This document shows, piece by piece, positions 10,101 through 17,576 of a stretch of 64,000 nt of DNA (within the stretch, counting starts at the first letter, position 1; each line of letters opens with the position of its first letter). The DNA comes from Bacteroidia bacterium (GTDB taxonomy: Bacteria > Bacteroidota > Bacteroidia > Palsa-965): positions 59,157 through 123,156 of the forward strand of contig JALONL010000016.1 in assembly GCA_025454955.1 (NCBI GenBank), given 5' to 3'. Position numbers and translations under genes: made by a program. The notes beneath the pieces were generated by a model. The model was not told where the DNA came from and searched no databases. It was given only the letters and a program-made list of their open reading frames with translations.

Positions 10101-13100
10101 AGGTAACTGAGGTGCTGCCAACCGGGAATGAAGTCGGAGCATTGTTCGTTACCGAAGCTACACCGCAATTATCGGTAGTAGTTGCTGAACCGAGACTTAC
10201 GCCAGTAGCTGCGCAAGAACCATTATCAGCCGAAGCCGACACAGCAGCAGGGCAGGTAATGGTGGGCAGTTCGTTGTCGGTCACTGTTACAACCTGTGTG
10301 CAGGTGGCAGAGTTTCCGTTTACATCGGTTACAGTCCAAGTAACGGTGGTGCTGCCAACCGGGAATGAAGACGGAGCGTTGTTGCTTACCGAAGCTACAC
10401 CGCAATTATCGGCAGTAGTTGCCGAACCGAGACTTACGCCAGTAGCTGCACACGAACCATTATCAGCCGAAGCCGACACGGCAGCGGGGCAAGTGATGGT
10501 GGGCAGTTCGTTATCGGTCACAGTTACTACTTGTGTGCAGGTAGCCGAGTTACCGTTTACGTCGGTTACAGTCCAGGTAACGGTTGTGCTGCCAACCGGG
10601 AAGGAAGTCGGAGCGTTGTTCGTTACTGAAGCTACGCCGCAATTATCAGCGGTAGTTGCTGAACCGAGACTTACGCCAGTAGCCGCGCAAGAACCATTAT
10701 CAGCCGAAGCCGACACAGCAGCAGGGCAGGTAATGGTGGGCAGTTCGTTGTCGGTCACAGTTACAACCTGAGTGCAGGTGGCAGAGTTTCCGTTTACATC
10801 GGTTACAGTCCACGTAACTGTGGTGCTGCCAACCGGGAATGAAGACGGAGCATTGTTCGTTACCGAAGCTACGCCGCAATTATCAGCAGTAGTAGCCGAA
10901 CCAAGATTCACGCCAGTAGCTGCGCAAGAACCATTATCAGCCGAAGCCGACACGGCAGCGGGGCAGGTAATGGTGGGCAGTTCGTTATCGGTCACTGTTA
11001 CAACCTGTGTGCAGGTGGCAGAGTTTCCGTTTACGTCGGTTACAGTCCATGTAACTGTGGTGCTGCCTACGGGGAACGAAGACGGAGCGTTGTTCGTTAC
11101 CGAAGCCACACCGCAATTATCTGCAGTGGTTGCTGAACCAAGATTCACACCAGTAGCTGCGCAAGAACCATTATCAGCCGAAGCCGACACAGCAGCAGGG
11201 CAGGTAATGGTGGGTGCCAGCGTATCAACCACAGTTACTATCGCAGAACATGTGGCCGATGCATTATTGATATCAGTAACAGTAAGCACAACGGTGTTTG
11301 CACCCACATTGCCGCAATTAAACGCAGTATTGCTTATGCTCATGCTTTGCAGTCCGCAGCCTGCCGTGCTGCCGTTATCAATCTGTGCGGCAGTTACAGT
11401 GGCGTTGCCGCCGGCATCGAGATAAGCAGTAATGTTCCGGCACAGAGCCGTGGGAGCCGCGCAGCAATAGCTGTTCGGGTCGTTTACTGTTACCTGGGCG
11501 GTGCAGGTGCTGCTGTTTCCGGCCACATCAGTAACGGTGAGCACCACATTGTTTACACCGATATTGGCGCAGTTAAATGTGGTATTATTCAAACTCAATG
11601 TAACTGCGCCGCAGTTGTCGCTGCTGCCGTTATTTACCATAGCCGGAGTAATTACCGCTGTGCCATTGGCGCCAATGCTGGCGGTAATATTCTGGCAAAC
11701 GGCGGTGGGCGCTACGGTTTCGGGCTCCACATGTAATTCGAATTCCTGTTCAATGTGGTTAGGATTGGCGTGGTGGTAAATGTCCTCGGCATGAATGTGA
11801 ATGTGGTAGTGTCCCACATCGCCGGGGCCGGGTGTGCCGCTGAGAATGGCGGTGGTGGGGCTGTTCTGCACCAGCGTTAACCACGATGGAAGGTTGCTGC
11901 TCAGAATGTCCACCACATCGCCAAAGGGAATGTTGGGGTCGGCAATGGTTATGGTGTAGGAGTAGAGTGCGCAAGTTACGGCTTCGGTGTCGGGCACGGA
12001 GGTAAATGAAGGCTCGGTGTTTACTTCAATAGTGTATGCGCGTGTGGCTGTGCGTCCGTTCTGATCGAGTGCCGTGTAGGTAAATGTGTTGGCTCCCCAG
12101 TTGGCAGGCGTGGGCGTCCAGTTCATGGTTACCTGAGGCGTAACCGTGTATGCCGTGGGCGCAAGCGGTGAAATAGTGGCTCCTGATGGGCCGCTAAACG
12201 AATTGATGCGGGTAAGAACTGCCGAATTGGGGTTGGTGGCCCTGATAATATCTGAAATAGGTGTGCCGGTTAAAAAGAACCTGCTCGAACTTTGCGCCGG
12301 TGTGGGCGGAGTCACAAAAAACGGATTCTGGTTTACGTTTATAATTACCGACGTTTGCGCCTGAATGCCCACATTGTCCTGTGCAGTAAAGTTGAGTACG
12401 TAAACACCCAGCTGTGCCGATGTGGGAGTCCAGCTAAATGAAGTGTTTACCGGATTGGCTGTGGTAGGCAAAGCCGGCGAAAACACCATTCCCGATGCCA
12501 GCCCCACCACGCTCAACGTTACAGTACTGCCGGGATCGCTGTCGCTGGCTCTCACGTTGAATGTGACTGGTTGACCGGGATTCACACTGTAGGTAAACGT
12601 ATTTGCCGGAGTTATGGCATAGTTGAAAGCAGGGGGATTGGAGGGATTTACAATAAGAATAAGAAAATCAACCACTGTATTTGAACCTGAGGCGTCGGTT
12701 ATCGTAATTGCAGTACTGAAATAATGTCCCACAGTTCTTCCTACCGTGTTGAATGTAACCACTCCGGTTGAGGGGTTCACCGAAAGACCTGACGGATGAA
12801 CAAATCCTGCACCTGCCTGCGCGGGTGTAGAAAGCGAATAGGTGAGCGTCGAACCATCCGGATCGGAAGCCGGAATTGAAAATGTAGCTGCAGCTGCACC
12901 GGTGGGAAGGTTAATAATAGGCGGCATGGTAGAAACCGGACTGCCTAAGTTGGAAGACGTAAAATTGATAATGGTTTGTGAGGCAAAACTACCATTCGCA
13001 TTATTCTGTAGTGGCGAACCTATACGTGCACCCGACGAATAAGAAGCGGTGAAACTGTTGCTGGTGGTGGGATAGGTTTTGTTTACCGTGAACGTTCCGT

Positions 13101-13437
13101 AAAACCAGTCTTCGGTTACGTTTACTGAAGTAATAACCAGTGTAATAGGAGTAGATGTATTATCTCCATATAAAAGCGTACCGCCGCTCACTGTATTGCC
13201 CACATTTACGTTTCCAAATGCCGATCTGCGCCAGGCCTGGTTTACTGTAAGGGTTACTGTGCGTGTGGTGTTGTTTGCCCTCGACCATGATATATTACCA
13301 TAGCGGTAGTGAGAGGCTAATGCCGTAAGACTCAGCATCAGGAAAAACAAAACGAGAGGTAATTTACGATTTAGCGCAAATCCTCTGCCGGGAGCGTGTG
13401 TACGCCCCCTTATCAGGGTTGATAATAAAAATTGCAT
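7126..13437 (-). CDS. Giant HYR-repeat surface protein with T9SS sorting domain
   Basis: This 2103-residue secreted protein has an unusually long n-region before its signal core (LPLVLFFLMLSLTALA), followed by HYRYGNISWSR. Residues 40-550 hold cadherin/He_PIG-like Ig domains (SFSWTPTSAQLGVYVLNFTAQD). Next come two diverged Cys-containing Ig domains and 13 almost identical 79-residue HYR-type repeats, each with TCPAAVSASADNGSC, TADNCGVASV and FPVGSTTVTWTVTDVNGNSA. A fourteenth, diverged HYR copy and a PKD-like domain follow. The C-terminus is a type A T9SS sorting domain (VFPNPNTGDFAV...GMYLMKVVNDEYVFTKKITV). It is probably an adhesin or stalk-like cell-surface protein. The start is the first ATG and gives a plausible signal peptide. 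Confidence 0.92.
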   Translation of the reverse strand: MQFLLSTLIRGRTHAPGRGFALNRKLPLVLFFLMLSLTALASHYRYGNISWSRANNTTRTVTLTVNQAWRRSAFGNVNVGNTVSGGTLLYGDNTSTPITLVITSVNVTEDWFYGTFTVNKTYPTTSNSFTASYSSGARIGSPLQNNANGSFASQTIINFTSSNLGSPVSTMPPIINLPTGAAAATFSIPASDPDGSTLTYSLSTPAQAGAGFVHPSGLSVNPSTGVVTFNTVGRTVGHYFSTAITITDASGSNTVVDFLILIVNPSNPPAFNYAITPANTFTYSVNPGQPVTFNVRASDSDPGSTVTLSVVGLASGMVFSPALPTTANPVNTSFSWTPTSAQLGVYVLNFTAQDNVGIQAQTSVIINVNQNPFFVTPPTPAQSSSRFFLTGTPISDIIRATNPNSAVLTRINSFSGPSGATISPLAPTAYTVTPQVTMNWTPTPANWGANTFTYTALDQNGRTATRAYTIEVNTEPSFTSVPDTEAVTCALYSYTITIADPNIPFGDVVDILSSNLPSWLTLVQNSPTTAILSGTPGPGDVGHYHIHIHAEDIYHHANPNHIEQEFELHVEPETVAPTAVCQNITASIGANGTAVITPAMVNNGSSDNCGAVTLSLNNTTFNCANIGVNNVVLTVTDVAGNSSTCTAQVTVNDPNSYCCAAPTALCRNITAYLDAGGNATVTAAQIDNGSTAGCGLQSMSISNTAFNCGNVGANTVVLTVTDINNASATCSAIVTVVDTLAPTITCPAAVSASADNGSCAATGVNLGSATTADNCGVASVTNNAPSSFPVGSTTVTWTVTDVNGNSATCTQVVTVTDNELPTITCPAAVSASADNGSCAATGVNLGSATTADNCGVASVTNNAPSSFPVGSTTVTWTVTDVNGNSATCTQVVTVTDNELPTITCPAAVSASADNGSCAATGVSLGSATTADNCGVASVTNNAPTSFPVGSTTVTWTVTDVNGNSATCTQVVTVTDNELPTITCPAAVSASADNGSCAATGVSLGSATTADNCGVASVSNNAPSSFPVGSTTVTWTVTDVNGNSATCTQVVTVTDNELPTITCPAAVSASADNGSCAATGVSLGSATTTDNCGVASVTNNAPTSFPVGSTSVTWTVTDVNGNSATCTQVVTVTDNELPTITCPAAVSASADNGSCAATGVNLGSATTADNCGVASVTNNAPTSFPVGSTTVTWTVTDVNGNSASCTQVVIVTDNELPTISCPAAVSASADNGSCAATGVSLGSATTADNCGVASVTNNAPTSFPVGSTTVTWTVTDVNGNSASCTQLVTVTDNELPTITCPAAVSASADNGSCAATGVNLGSATTTDNCGVASVTNNAPTSFPVGSTTVTWTVTDVNGNSATCTQIVTVTDNELPTITCPAAVSASADNGSCAATGVNLGSATTADNCGVASVTNNAPTSFPVGSTTVTWTVTDVNGNSATCTQVVTVTDNELPTITCPAAVSASADNGSCVATGVNLGSATTADNCGVASVTNNAPTSFPVGSTTVTWTVTDVNGNSATCTQVVTVTDNELPTITCPAAVSASADNGSCAATGVNLGSATTADNCGVASVTNNAPTSFPVGSTTVTWTVTDVNGNSATCTQVVTVTDNELPTITCPAAVSASADNGSCAATGVSLGSATTADNCGVASVTNNAPSSFPVGSTTVTWTVTDVNGNSATCTQVVTVTDNELPTITCPAAVSVSADNGSCAATGVNLGSATTGDNCGVASVTNNAPSSFPVGSTTVTWTVTDVNGNSATCIQVVTVTDNQLPTVTCPANITIPACVSTASWSVTSADNCGVASVVSVPASGSTFNYGVTPVTVTATDVNGNVSTCTFTVTRAANLVTTIAPLAVSPVATCAYGANNANIVIGYGNGPQTVTLNGSATGGTPAYTYSWYPASNLSNASAANPVFTPNLTSGCSNYTYTLTVTDANGCIATQTVTVKVVNVVAAYNNNGSVKKVRVCHITSSATNTEVDIEISPNGVPAHLAHGDCIGDCEDDCDPNARFAHVEHNDHYQGGSVEVFPNPNTGDFAVNITPAVPNVDVTVQIFDITGKLIYTRTYSDATYIHEDISLQQLTGSAAPGMYLMKVVNDEYVFTKKITVTQ
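8134..11215 (-). repeat. 13 tandem 237-bp in-frame repeats encoding HYR domains
   Basis: The unit is 237 bases (79 codons) and 13 units fill about 3081 bases. Copies differ at only a few residues: GVN/GVS, TADN/TTDN/TGDN, APSSF/APTSF, VVTV/VVIV/LVTV/IVTV. The near-identity at DNA level points to recent expansion or ongoing gene conversion. Because the unit is a multiple of three and lacks stops on the other strand, it also creates long false ORFs on the plus strand. Copy number in an assembly of such an array may be wrong. Confidence 0.95.
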
Positions 13438-14250
13438 TGGGTTTGTGTGGGTTGGTTAAGATGCCAAACGTAATTGATCTAATTCGATATTTGAACGTCT
13501 GTTGATAACTCTGATTCAGGGCAATTAAGTTGCATTATTGAATTTCTATGCCTGACCATTTCTTATCAAAAAATTAATAGAATTAGCAGGATTTTCTCCT
13601 GGCGTTTAGTGATTAGGATTAGAAATAAGCTGAAAAAACAGAGTTATCATTGTAATTATTATAATATAATAATATTTATTTGAAAACTGAAATTAGTTGA
13701 TAAATCTATCAAAAAAAGGGTTTTACAAACAATGATCGTATTTTTAGTGTTACTCAAACTATATTTTACTGATAAACTATTCAGACGGATTCAAACAACA
13801 GGGATATATATGAAAGTTAAATATTAATCGGGAAAACTAACTTTAGTTATCAATTAAATGGCTGTAGTTTTCGGGCAAAGCAATAGTTCAGCGTGTATTA
13901 ATGAAATAGTATATGATGTTCAACTGTACATTACTTTGCACTACGTTATGCTCAAATGCGAGGTTGGAAAATCCCTTGTTCCAAATCAGCGAGGCATAGA
14001 GCGGAGTTTTACCTTTTCCGGTTAAGGGAGCTTCAATTCCCAGACTTGTACCGTAGTTAATATTACCGACAGTGGTAGTTAATGTGTATTCGCTACTATT
14101 GGTTTGGAGTTATTAAGTTAAGAAATTTAATTTCAGATAAACAAGAGCAGCCTGAAAAAGAGTGAGACGTATCTCCAAAATCCTGCTAATTTTACACCCC
14201 GGTTACCAAAACCGAAATTCAAAAAAACTCTCAAATACGCTAAGCCGATT
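13438..14250. other. Long AT-rich intergenic region
   Basis: More than 800 bases separate the divergent HYR-protein and sucC genes. Apart from the barrel remnant at 13888-14109, I see no open frame with coding character. The stretch 13600-13860 is very AT-rich and probably holds the promoter of the HYR gene, but no single box is convincing. Confidence 0.6.
13888..14109 (-). pseudogene. Truncated outer-membrane beta-barrel protein, C-terminal remnant
   Basis: The minus strand reads LQTNSSEYTLTTTVG, NINYGTSLGIEAPLTGKGK and TPLYASLIWNKGFSNLAFEH, and ends VQLNIIYYFINTR before a TGA at 13888-13890. The alternating strands and C-terminal aromatic pattern are those of the last strands of an outer-membrane barrel. 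In-frame stops (TAA TAA) occur immediately upstream, around 14110, and there is no start codon, so only about 73 codons survive. The remaining 800 bases around it are AT-rich with no gene I can support. Confidence 0.6.
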
Positions 14251-15462
14251 ATGAATCTTCACGAGTATCAGGGAAAATCCATTCTCAAGCAGTTTGGTGT
14301 GGCCATCCAGGAAGGAATTGTGGCCGACACGCCCGAGCAGGCCGTAGAAGCCGCCAAAACACTTCAGGAACAAACCGGCACCGGCTGGTGGGTGGTAAAA
14401 TCGCAGATTCATGCGGGCGGCCGTGGTAAAGGCAAAATCGAAGGCACCGAACAGCGCGGCGTGGCTTTGGCCAAATCGCTCGACGAAGTGAAGCAGATTT
14501 CGTCAAACATTCTGGGCAAAAAGCTCATTACCCTGCAAACCGGCGAAAAAGGCAAAACCGTAAACAAAGTGCTCATCGCACAGGACGTTTACTATCCCGG
14601 CGCCGAAAAACCCTCGGAATTTTACATGAGCGTGCTGCTCAACCGTGGCAGCGGACGCAATGTAATTATGTATTCTACCGAAGGCGGTATGGACATTGAA
14701 TCGGTGGCCGAACATACGCCCCACCTCATTTTCAAGGAAGAAGTAGATCCGCGCGTGGGTCTCCGCGATTTTCAGTGCCGCCAGATTGCGTTCAATCTCG
14801 GCCTTAGCGGCGACAGCTTCAAAAGCATGGTGAAATTCGTTCAGGCCCTCTACAAAGCCTACGAAAGCATTGATGCCAGCATGTTTGAGATCAACCCCGT
14901 GCTCAAAACCAGCGACAGCAAAATCATTGCGGTTGACTCGAAAGTAACGCTCGACGGAAACGGCCTTTACCGCCACCCCGATCTGGCCGCCCTGCGCGAT
15001 ACCAGCGAAGAAGATGCCACCGAAGTGGAAGCCGGAAGCTACGGACTGAACTATGTGAAGCTCGACGGAAACGTGGGCTGCATGGTAAACGGCGCCGGTT
15101 TGGCCATGGCCACCATGGACATTATCAAACTCTCGGGCGGCGAACCGGCCAACTTCCTCGACGTAGGCGGTACGGCCAATGCAGCCCGCGTAGAGCAGGC
15201 ATTCCGCATCATCCTGCGCGACGAAAACGTGAAAGCCATTCTGGTTAACATTTTCGGCGGCATTGTACGCTGCGACCGTGTGGCGCAGGGCATTGTAGAT
15301 GCCTACAAAAACATTGGCGATATTAAAGTGCCCATCATTGTTCGCCTGCAGGGCACCAATGCCGAGGAAGCCAAGCAAATTATCGAGCATTCGGGCCTGA
15401 AAGTATTCTCGGCCATCCAGTTGCAGGAAGCTGCCGACCTGGTGAAACAGGTTTTGGCCTGA
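14251..15462 (+). CDS. sucC: Succinate-CoA ligase (ADP-forming) subunit beta
   Basis: This 403-residue protein matches SucC throughout: MNLHEYQGKSILKQFGV at the start, the ATP-grasp segment VVKSQIHAGGRGKGKI, FEINPVLKT, and the C-terminal ligase domain with GGEPANFLDVGG and ILVNIFGGIVRCD. With SucD it converts succinyl-CoA, ADP and phosphate to succinate, CoA and ATP in the TCA cycle, in the cytoplasm. sucD is not adjacent, as is common in Bacteroidota. It is slightly longer than the E. coli protein through small insertions. A hairpin follows the gene. Confidence 0.97.
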   Translation: MNLHEYQGKSILKQFGVAIQEGIVADTPEQAVEAAKTLQEQTGTGWWVVKSQIHAGGRGKGKIEGTEQRGVALAKSLDEVKQISSNILGKKLITLQTGEKGKTVNKVLIAQDVYYPGAEKPSEFYMSVLLNRGSGRNVIMYSTEGGMDIESVAEHTPHLIFKEEVDPRVGLRDFQCRQIAFNLGLSGDSFKSMVKFVQALYKAYESIDASMFEINPVLKTSDSKIIAVDSKVTLDGNGLYRHPDLAALRDTSEEDATEVEAGSYGLNYVKLDGNVGCMVNGAGLAMATMDIIKLSGGEPANFLDVGGTANAARVEQAFRIILRDENVKAILVNIFGGIVRCDRVAQGIVDAYKNIGDIKVPIIVRLQGTNAEEAKQIIEHSGLKVFSAIQLQEAADLVKQVLA

Positions 15463-15484
15463 TTTCAGTTGACTTTTCACACCG

Positions 15485-15524
15485 CAAACCTCCGCCCGGC
15501 ACACGCCTGCGGAGGTTTGTTGTA
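15485..15524 (+). terminator. Hairpin downstream of sucC
   Basis: An 11-base perfect stem (CAAACCTCCGC / GCGGAGGTTTG) with a 13-base loop, followed by TTGTAAAATTTT. The weak T-run makes it a moderate terminator before the Crp/Fnr gene. Confidence 0.65.
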
Positions 15525-15537
15525 AAATTTTGCCGCC

Positions 15538-16215
15538 ATGTTTATGCCGCATTCGCCGCCGTTTCCGTTCGAAGTGCTTAGCCAGGCCGATGAAAAGCTG
15601 CTGGCCGAAGCAGGATCGGTGCAGGTATTTCAGCGGCGCGAAGAGCTTTTTCTCGAAGGAAAACTGCCCACAGCGGTGTACATCTTGCAGCGCGGCAAGG
15701 TAAAACTCTTTACCACCGACCTTCAGGGCCGCGAGCAGATTGTACATCTGGCCCGTCCCGGCGATTTAATGGGCTACCGCGCCGTGCTGGGCAACGATGC
15801 TTTTTCGTGCTCGGCTGCGGCGCTCGAAACGGCTTCGGTGCTGGTCATCCCCAAAGCCCTGTTTTTCCAGATGCTCGATCACAGTCCGGCACTGTCGCAC
15901 TACCTCATACGCCTGCTCACCACCGAACTCCGCCATGCCGAGCATCACCTGGCCGGGCTGGCCCGCAAGCACGTACGCTCGCGCTTAGCCGAAGTAGCCC
16001 TGCTGCTGGCCGAAACCTACGGCTACGAAAAAGACGGCTCCACACTGGCCGTACAGCTTACCCGCGAAGAAGTGGCCGGACTGGTAGGCACCGCCACCGA
16101 AACCGTAATACGCCTCCTGCACAGCCTGCGCGATGAAGGCCTGCTGGCAACCGATGGCCGTAAAATACGTCTGCTGGATATACCCGGCCTGCAAAAATTG
16201 GCCGAAAGCAGTTAA
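15538..16215 (+). CDS. Crp/Fnr family transcriptional regulator
   Basis: This 225-residue protein has two parts. Residues 20-130 form a cyclic-nucleotide-binding-fold domain (VYILQRGKVKLF, EQIVHLARPGDLMGYRAVLG), and residues 150-215 form the Crp-type winged helix (LTREEVAGLVGTATETVIRLLHSLRDEGLL). There is no N-terminal cysteine cluster, so it is not an Fe-S Fnr. The nucleotide-binding arginine pattern of true CRP is not evident, so the effector is unknown. It stands alone between sucC and bamD. An ATG two codons downstream (15544) is an equally possible start. Confidence 0.92.
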   Translation: MFMPHSPPFPFEVLSQADEKLLAEAGSVQVFQRREELFLEGKLPTAVYILQRGKVKLFTTDLQGREQIVHLARPGDLMGYRAVLGNDAFSCSAAALETASVLVIPKALFFQMLDHSPALSHYLIRLLTTELRHAEHHLAGLARKHVRSRLAEVALLLAETYGYEKDGSTLAVQLTREEVAGLVGTATETVIRLLHSLRDEGLLATDGRKIRLLDIPGLQKLAESS

Positions 16216-16269
16216 CACGAACCTGTGAGTAAAGTGAAAAAAGGCAGGGCCGGGTACGTAAAAAAGTAT

Positions 16270-16277
16270 TACTTTTG
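16270..16277 (+). promoter_or_regulatory. Bacteroidota -7 box upstream of bamD
   Basis: TACTTTTG matches the TAnnTTTG -7 consensus of Bacteroidota primary sigma factors and lies 17 bases before the bamD ATG. No clear -33 TTTG is visible. The short spacing supports ATG 16294 as the bamD start over an upstream in-frame ATG. Confidence 0.55.
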
Positions 16278-16293
16278 CCTTTCTTATCCCGGT

Positions 16294-17109
16294 ATGCGCC
16301 AAATTGCATTCATTTTCGTTGTTTTTGCCCTGCTTCTCTCCGGCGGCTGTAATGAATTTAACCGAATTCAGAAAAAAGGCTCGCAGGACGAAAAGTACGA
16401 GAAAGCATTAGAGTACTATGGCAAGGGCGATTTTGTGAAAGCCCAGATGCTGCTCGACGAGCTTTACCCGCAAATGCGCACCACGGCAAAAGCCGAAAAC
16501 ATTGCCTATCACCTCGCTTTTTGCAATTATAATATCGGCGATTACATCATGGCCGGTTATCAGTTCAGAAGCTATTTCCGCAGTTTCCCCCTCAGTCCGC
16601 GCGCCGAAGAATGCCTCTACATGAGCGCATATTGCCATTACCTCAATTCGCCGCCGTTTTCGCTCGATCAAACCGATACCTATCAGGCCATTCAGGAATT
16701 TCAGTACTTCATCCAACAATTCCCCAACAGCAAACGCATTCCCGAATGCAACAAGCTGATTGATAAAATGTATGAGAAACTCCAGAAAAAAGAGTTCCTC
16801 ATTGCCCGTCAATACCTCAAAATCGGCGATTACAAGGCAGCTCTCACCGCATTCGAGCAACTCATAAAAACCTACCCGGCCACGCCTTACCGCGAAGAAG
16901 CCATGTACCTGAGCCTCGAAGCGCGTTACCAGCTGGCGCTTAACAGCATTGATACCAAAAAAGAACAGCGCATTAAAGATACCATTACCGAATATCAGAA
17001 ATTCAATACCGCTTTTCCGGTAAGTCCTTTTTCGGGCGATGCCAAAAAGATATACGACAATACACTTCAGTTGCAGAAGGATTTCCAGAACCAGCAGAAG
17101 ACCAATTAA
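16294..17109 (+). CDS. bamD: Outer-membrane assembly lipoprotein BamD
   Basis: This 271-residue lipoprotein has the signal MRQIAFIFVVFALLLSGGC, with a lipobox ending at Cys19. TPR-like helices follow (YEKALEYYGKGDFVKAQMLLDELYP, AYHLAFCNYNIGDYIMAGYQFRSYF, QEFQYFIQQFPNSKRIPECN), the pattern of BamD/YfiO. It acts with BamA in inserting beta-barrel proteins into the outer membrane. The start chosen is ATG 16294, because the longer frame would put 23 charged residues before the signal and overlap the promoter box. rpoZ follows after 33 bases. Confidence 0.93.
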   Translation: MRQIAFIFVVFALLLSGGCNEFNRIQKKGSQDEKYEKALEYYGKGDFVKAQMLLDELYPQMRTTAKAENIAYHLAFCNYNIGDYIMAGYQFRSYFRSFPLSPRAEECLYMSAYCHYLNSPPFSLDQTDTYQAIQEFQYFIQQFPNSKRIPECNKLIDKMYEKLQKKEFLIARQYLKIGDYKAALTAFEQLIKTYPATPYREEAMYLSLEARYQLALNSIDTKKEQRIKDTITEYQKFNTAFPVSPFSGDAKKIYDNTLQLQKDFQNQQKTN

Positions 17110-17142
17110 TCAGCAATCAATTCAAAACGTTCATACAACACC

Positions 17143-17481
17143 ATGGTTGACTTCAAGAAAACCAATGCCGAGCCTACAACTGTTACACGCGATGTGCGTA
17201 AGCTCGATACCGAAACCGGTAACATCTACGAGTCGGTGGCAATTATTGCCAAGCGCGCCAATCAGATCAGCGCCGAACTCCGCGAAGAACTTACCGGCAA
17301 ACTGAACGAATTTGCCACCCATTCAGACAACCTCGAAGAGGTGTTTGAAAACCGTGAGCAGATTGAAATCTCCAAATTCTACGAGCGCCTGCCCAAGCCC
17401 GTGAGCATTGCCATGCAGGAGTTTGTGGAAAACAAAGTGTATTTCCGCAATCCCATCCGCGAAGAAGGCGCTAATTCCTGA
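17143..17481 (+). CDS. rpoZ: RNA polymerase omega subunit, Bacteroidota type
   Basis: This 112-residue protein has the Bacteroidota RpoZ pattern: TVTRDVRKLDTETGNIYESVAIIAKRANQI, then EELTGKLNEFA and KPVSIAMQEFVENKVYFRNP. Omega aids assembly and stability of RNA polymerase. The position between bamD and coaBC is the usual arrangement in this phylum and supports the call, since the sequence is far from E. coli RpoZ. A terminator hairpin follows the gene. Confidence 0.85.
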   Translation: MVDFKKTNAEPTTVTRDVRKLDTETGNIYESVAIIAKRANQISAELREELTGKLNEFATHSDNLEEVFENREQIEISKFYERLPKPVSIAMQEFVENKVYFRNPIREEGANS

Positions 17482-17500
17482 TTTTTAGGGGAAAATAAAC

Positions 17501-17540
17501 AAGACATGACTTCCGTTTACGGTTGTCATGTCTTTCTGTT
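17501..17540 (+). terminator. Terminator after rpoZ
   Basis: A perfect 10-base stem (AAGACATGAC / GTCATGTCTT) with a 13-base loop, followed by TCTGTTTTCT. It separates bamD-rpoZ from coaBC. A weak promoter-like CATACTTTGTAC at 17552-17563 lies between it and the coaBC start. Confidence 0.75.
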
Positions 17541-17576
17541 TTCTGAACTCCCATACTTTGTACGTAACTTTCGTGC

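Noticed and set aside
8054..11425. Chain of long plus-strand ORFs with repeated MQVAEFPFTSVTV units
   Set aside because: They are the antisense shadow of the 237-base HYR array. The period is divisible by three, so every frame repeats without stops.
14503..15747. 414-codon minus-strand ORF
   Set aside because: Antisense of sucC, an unmistakable family match.
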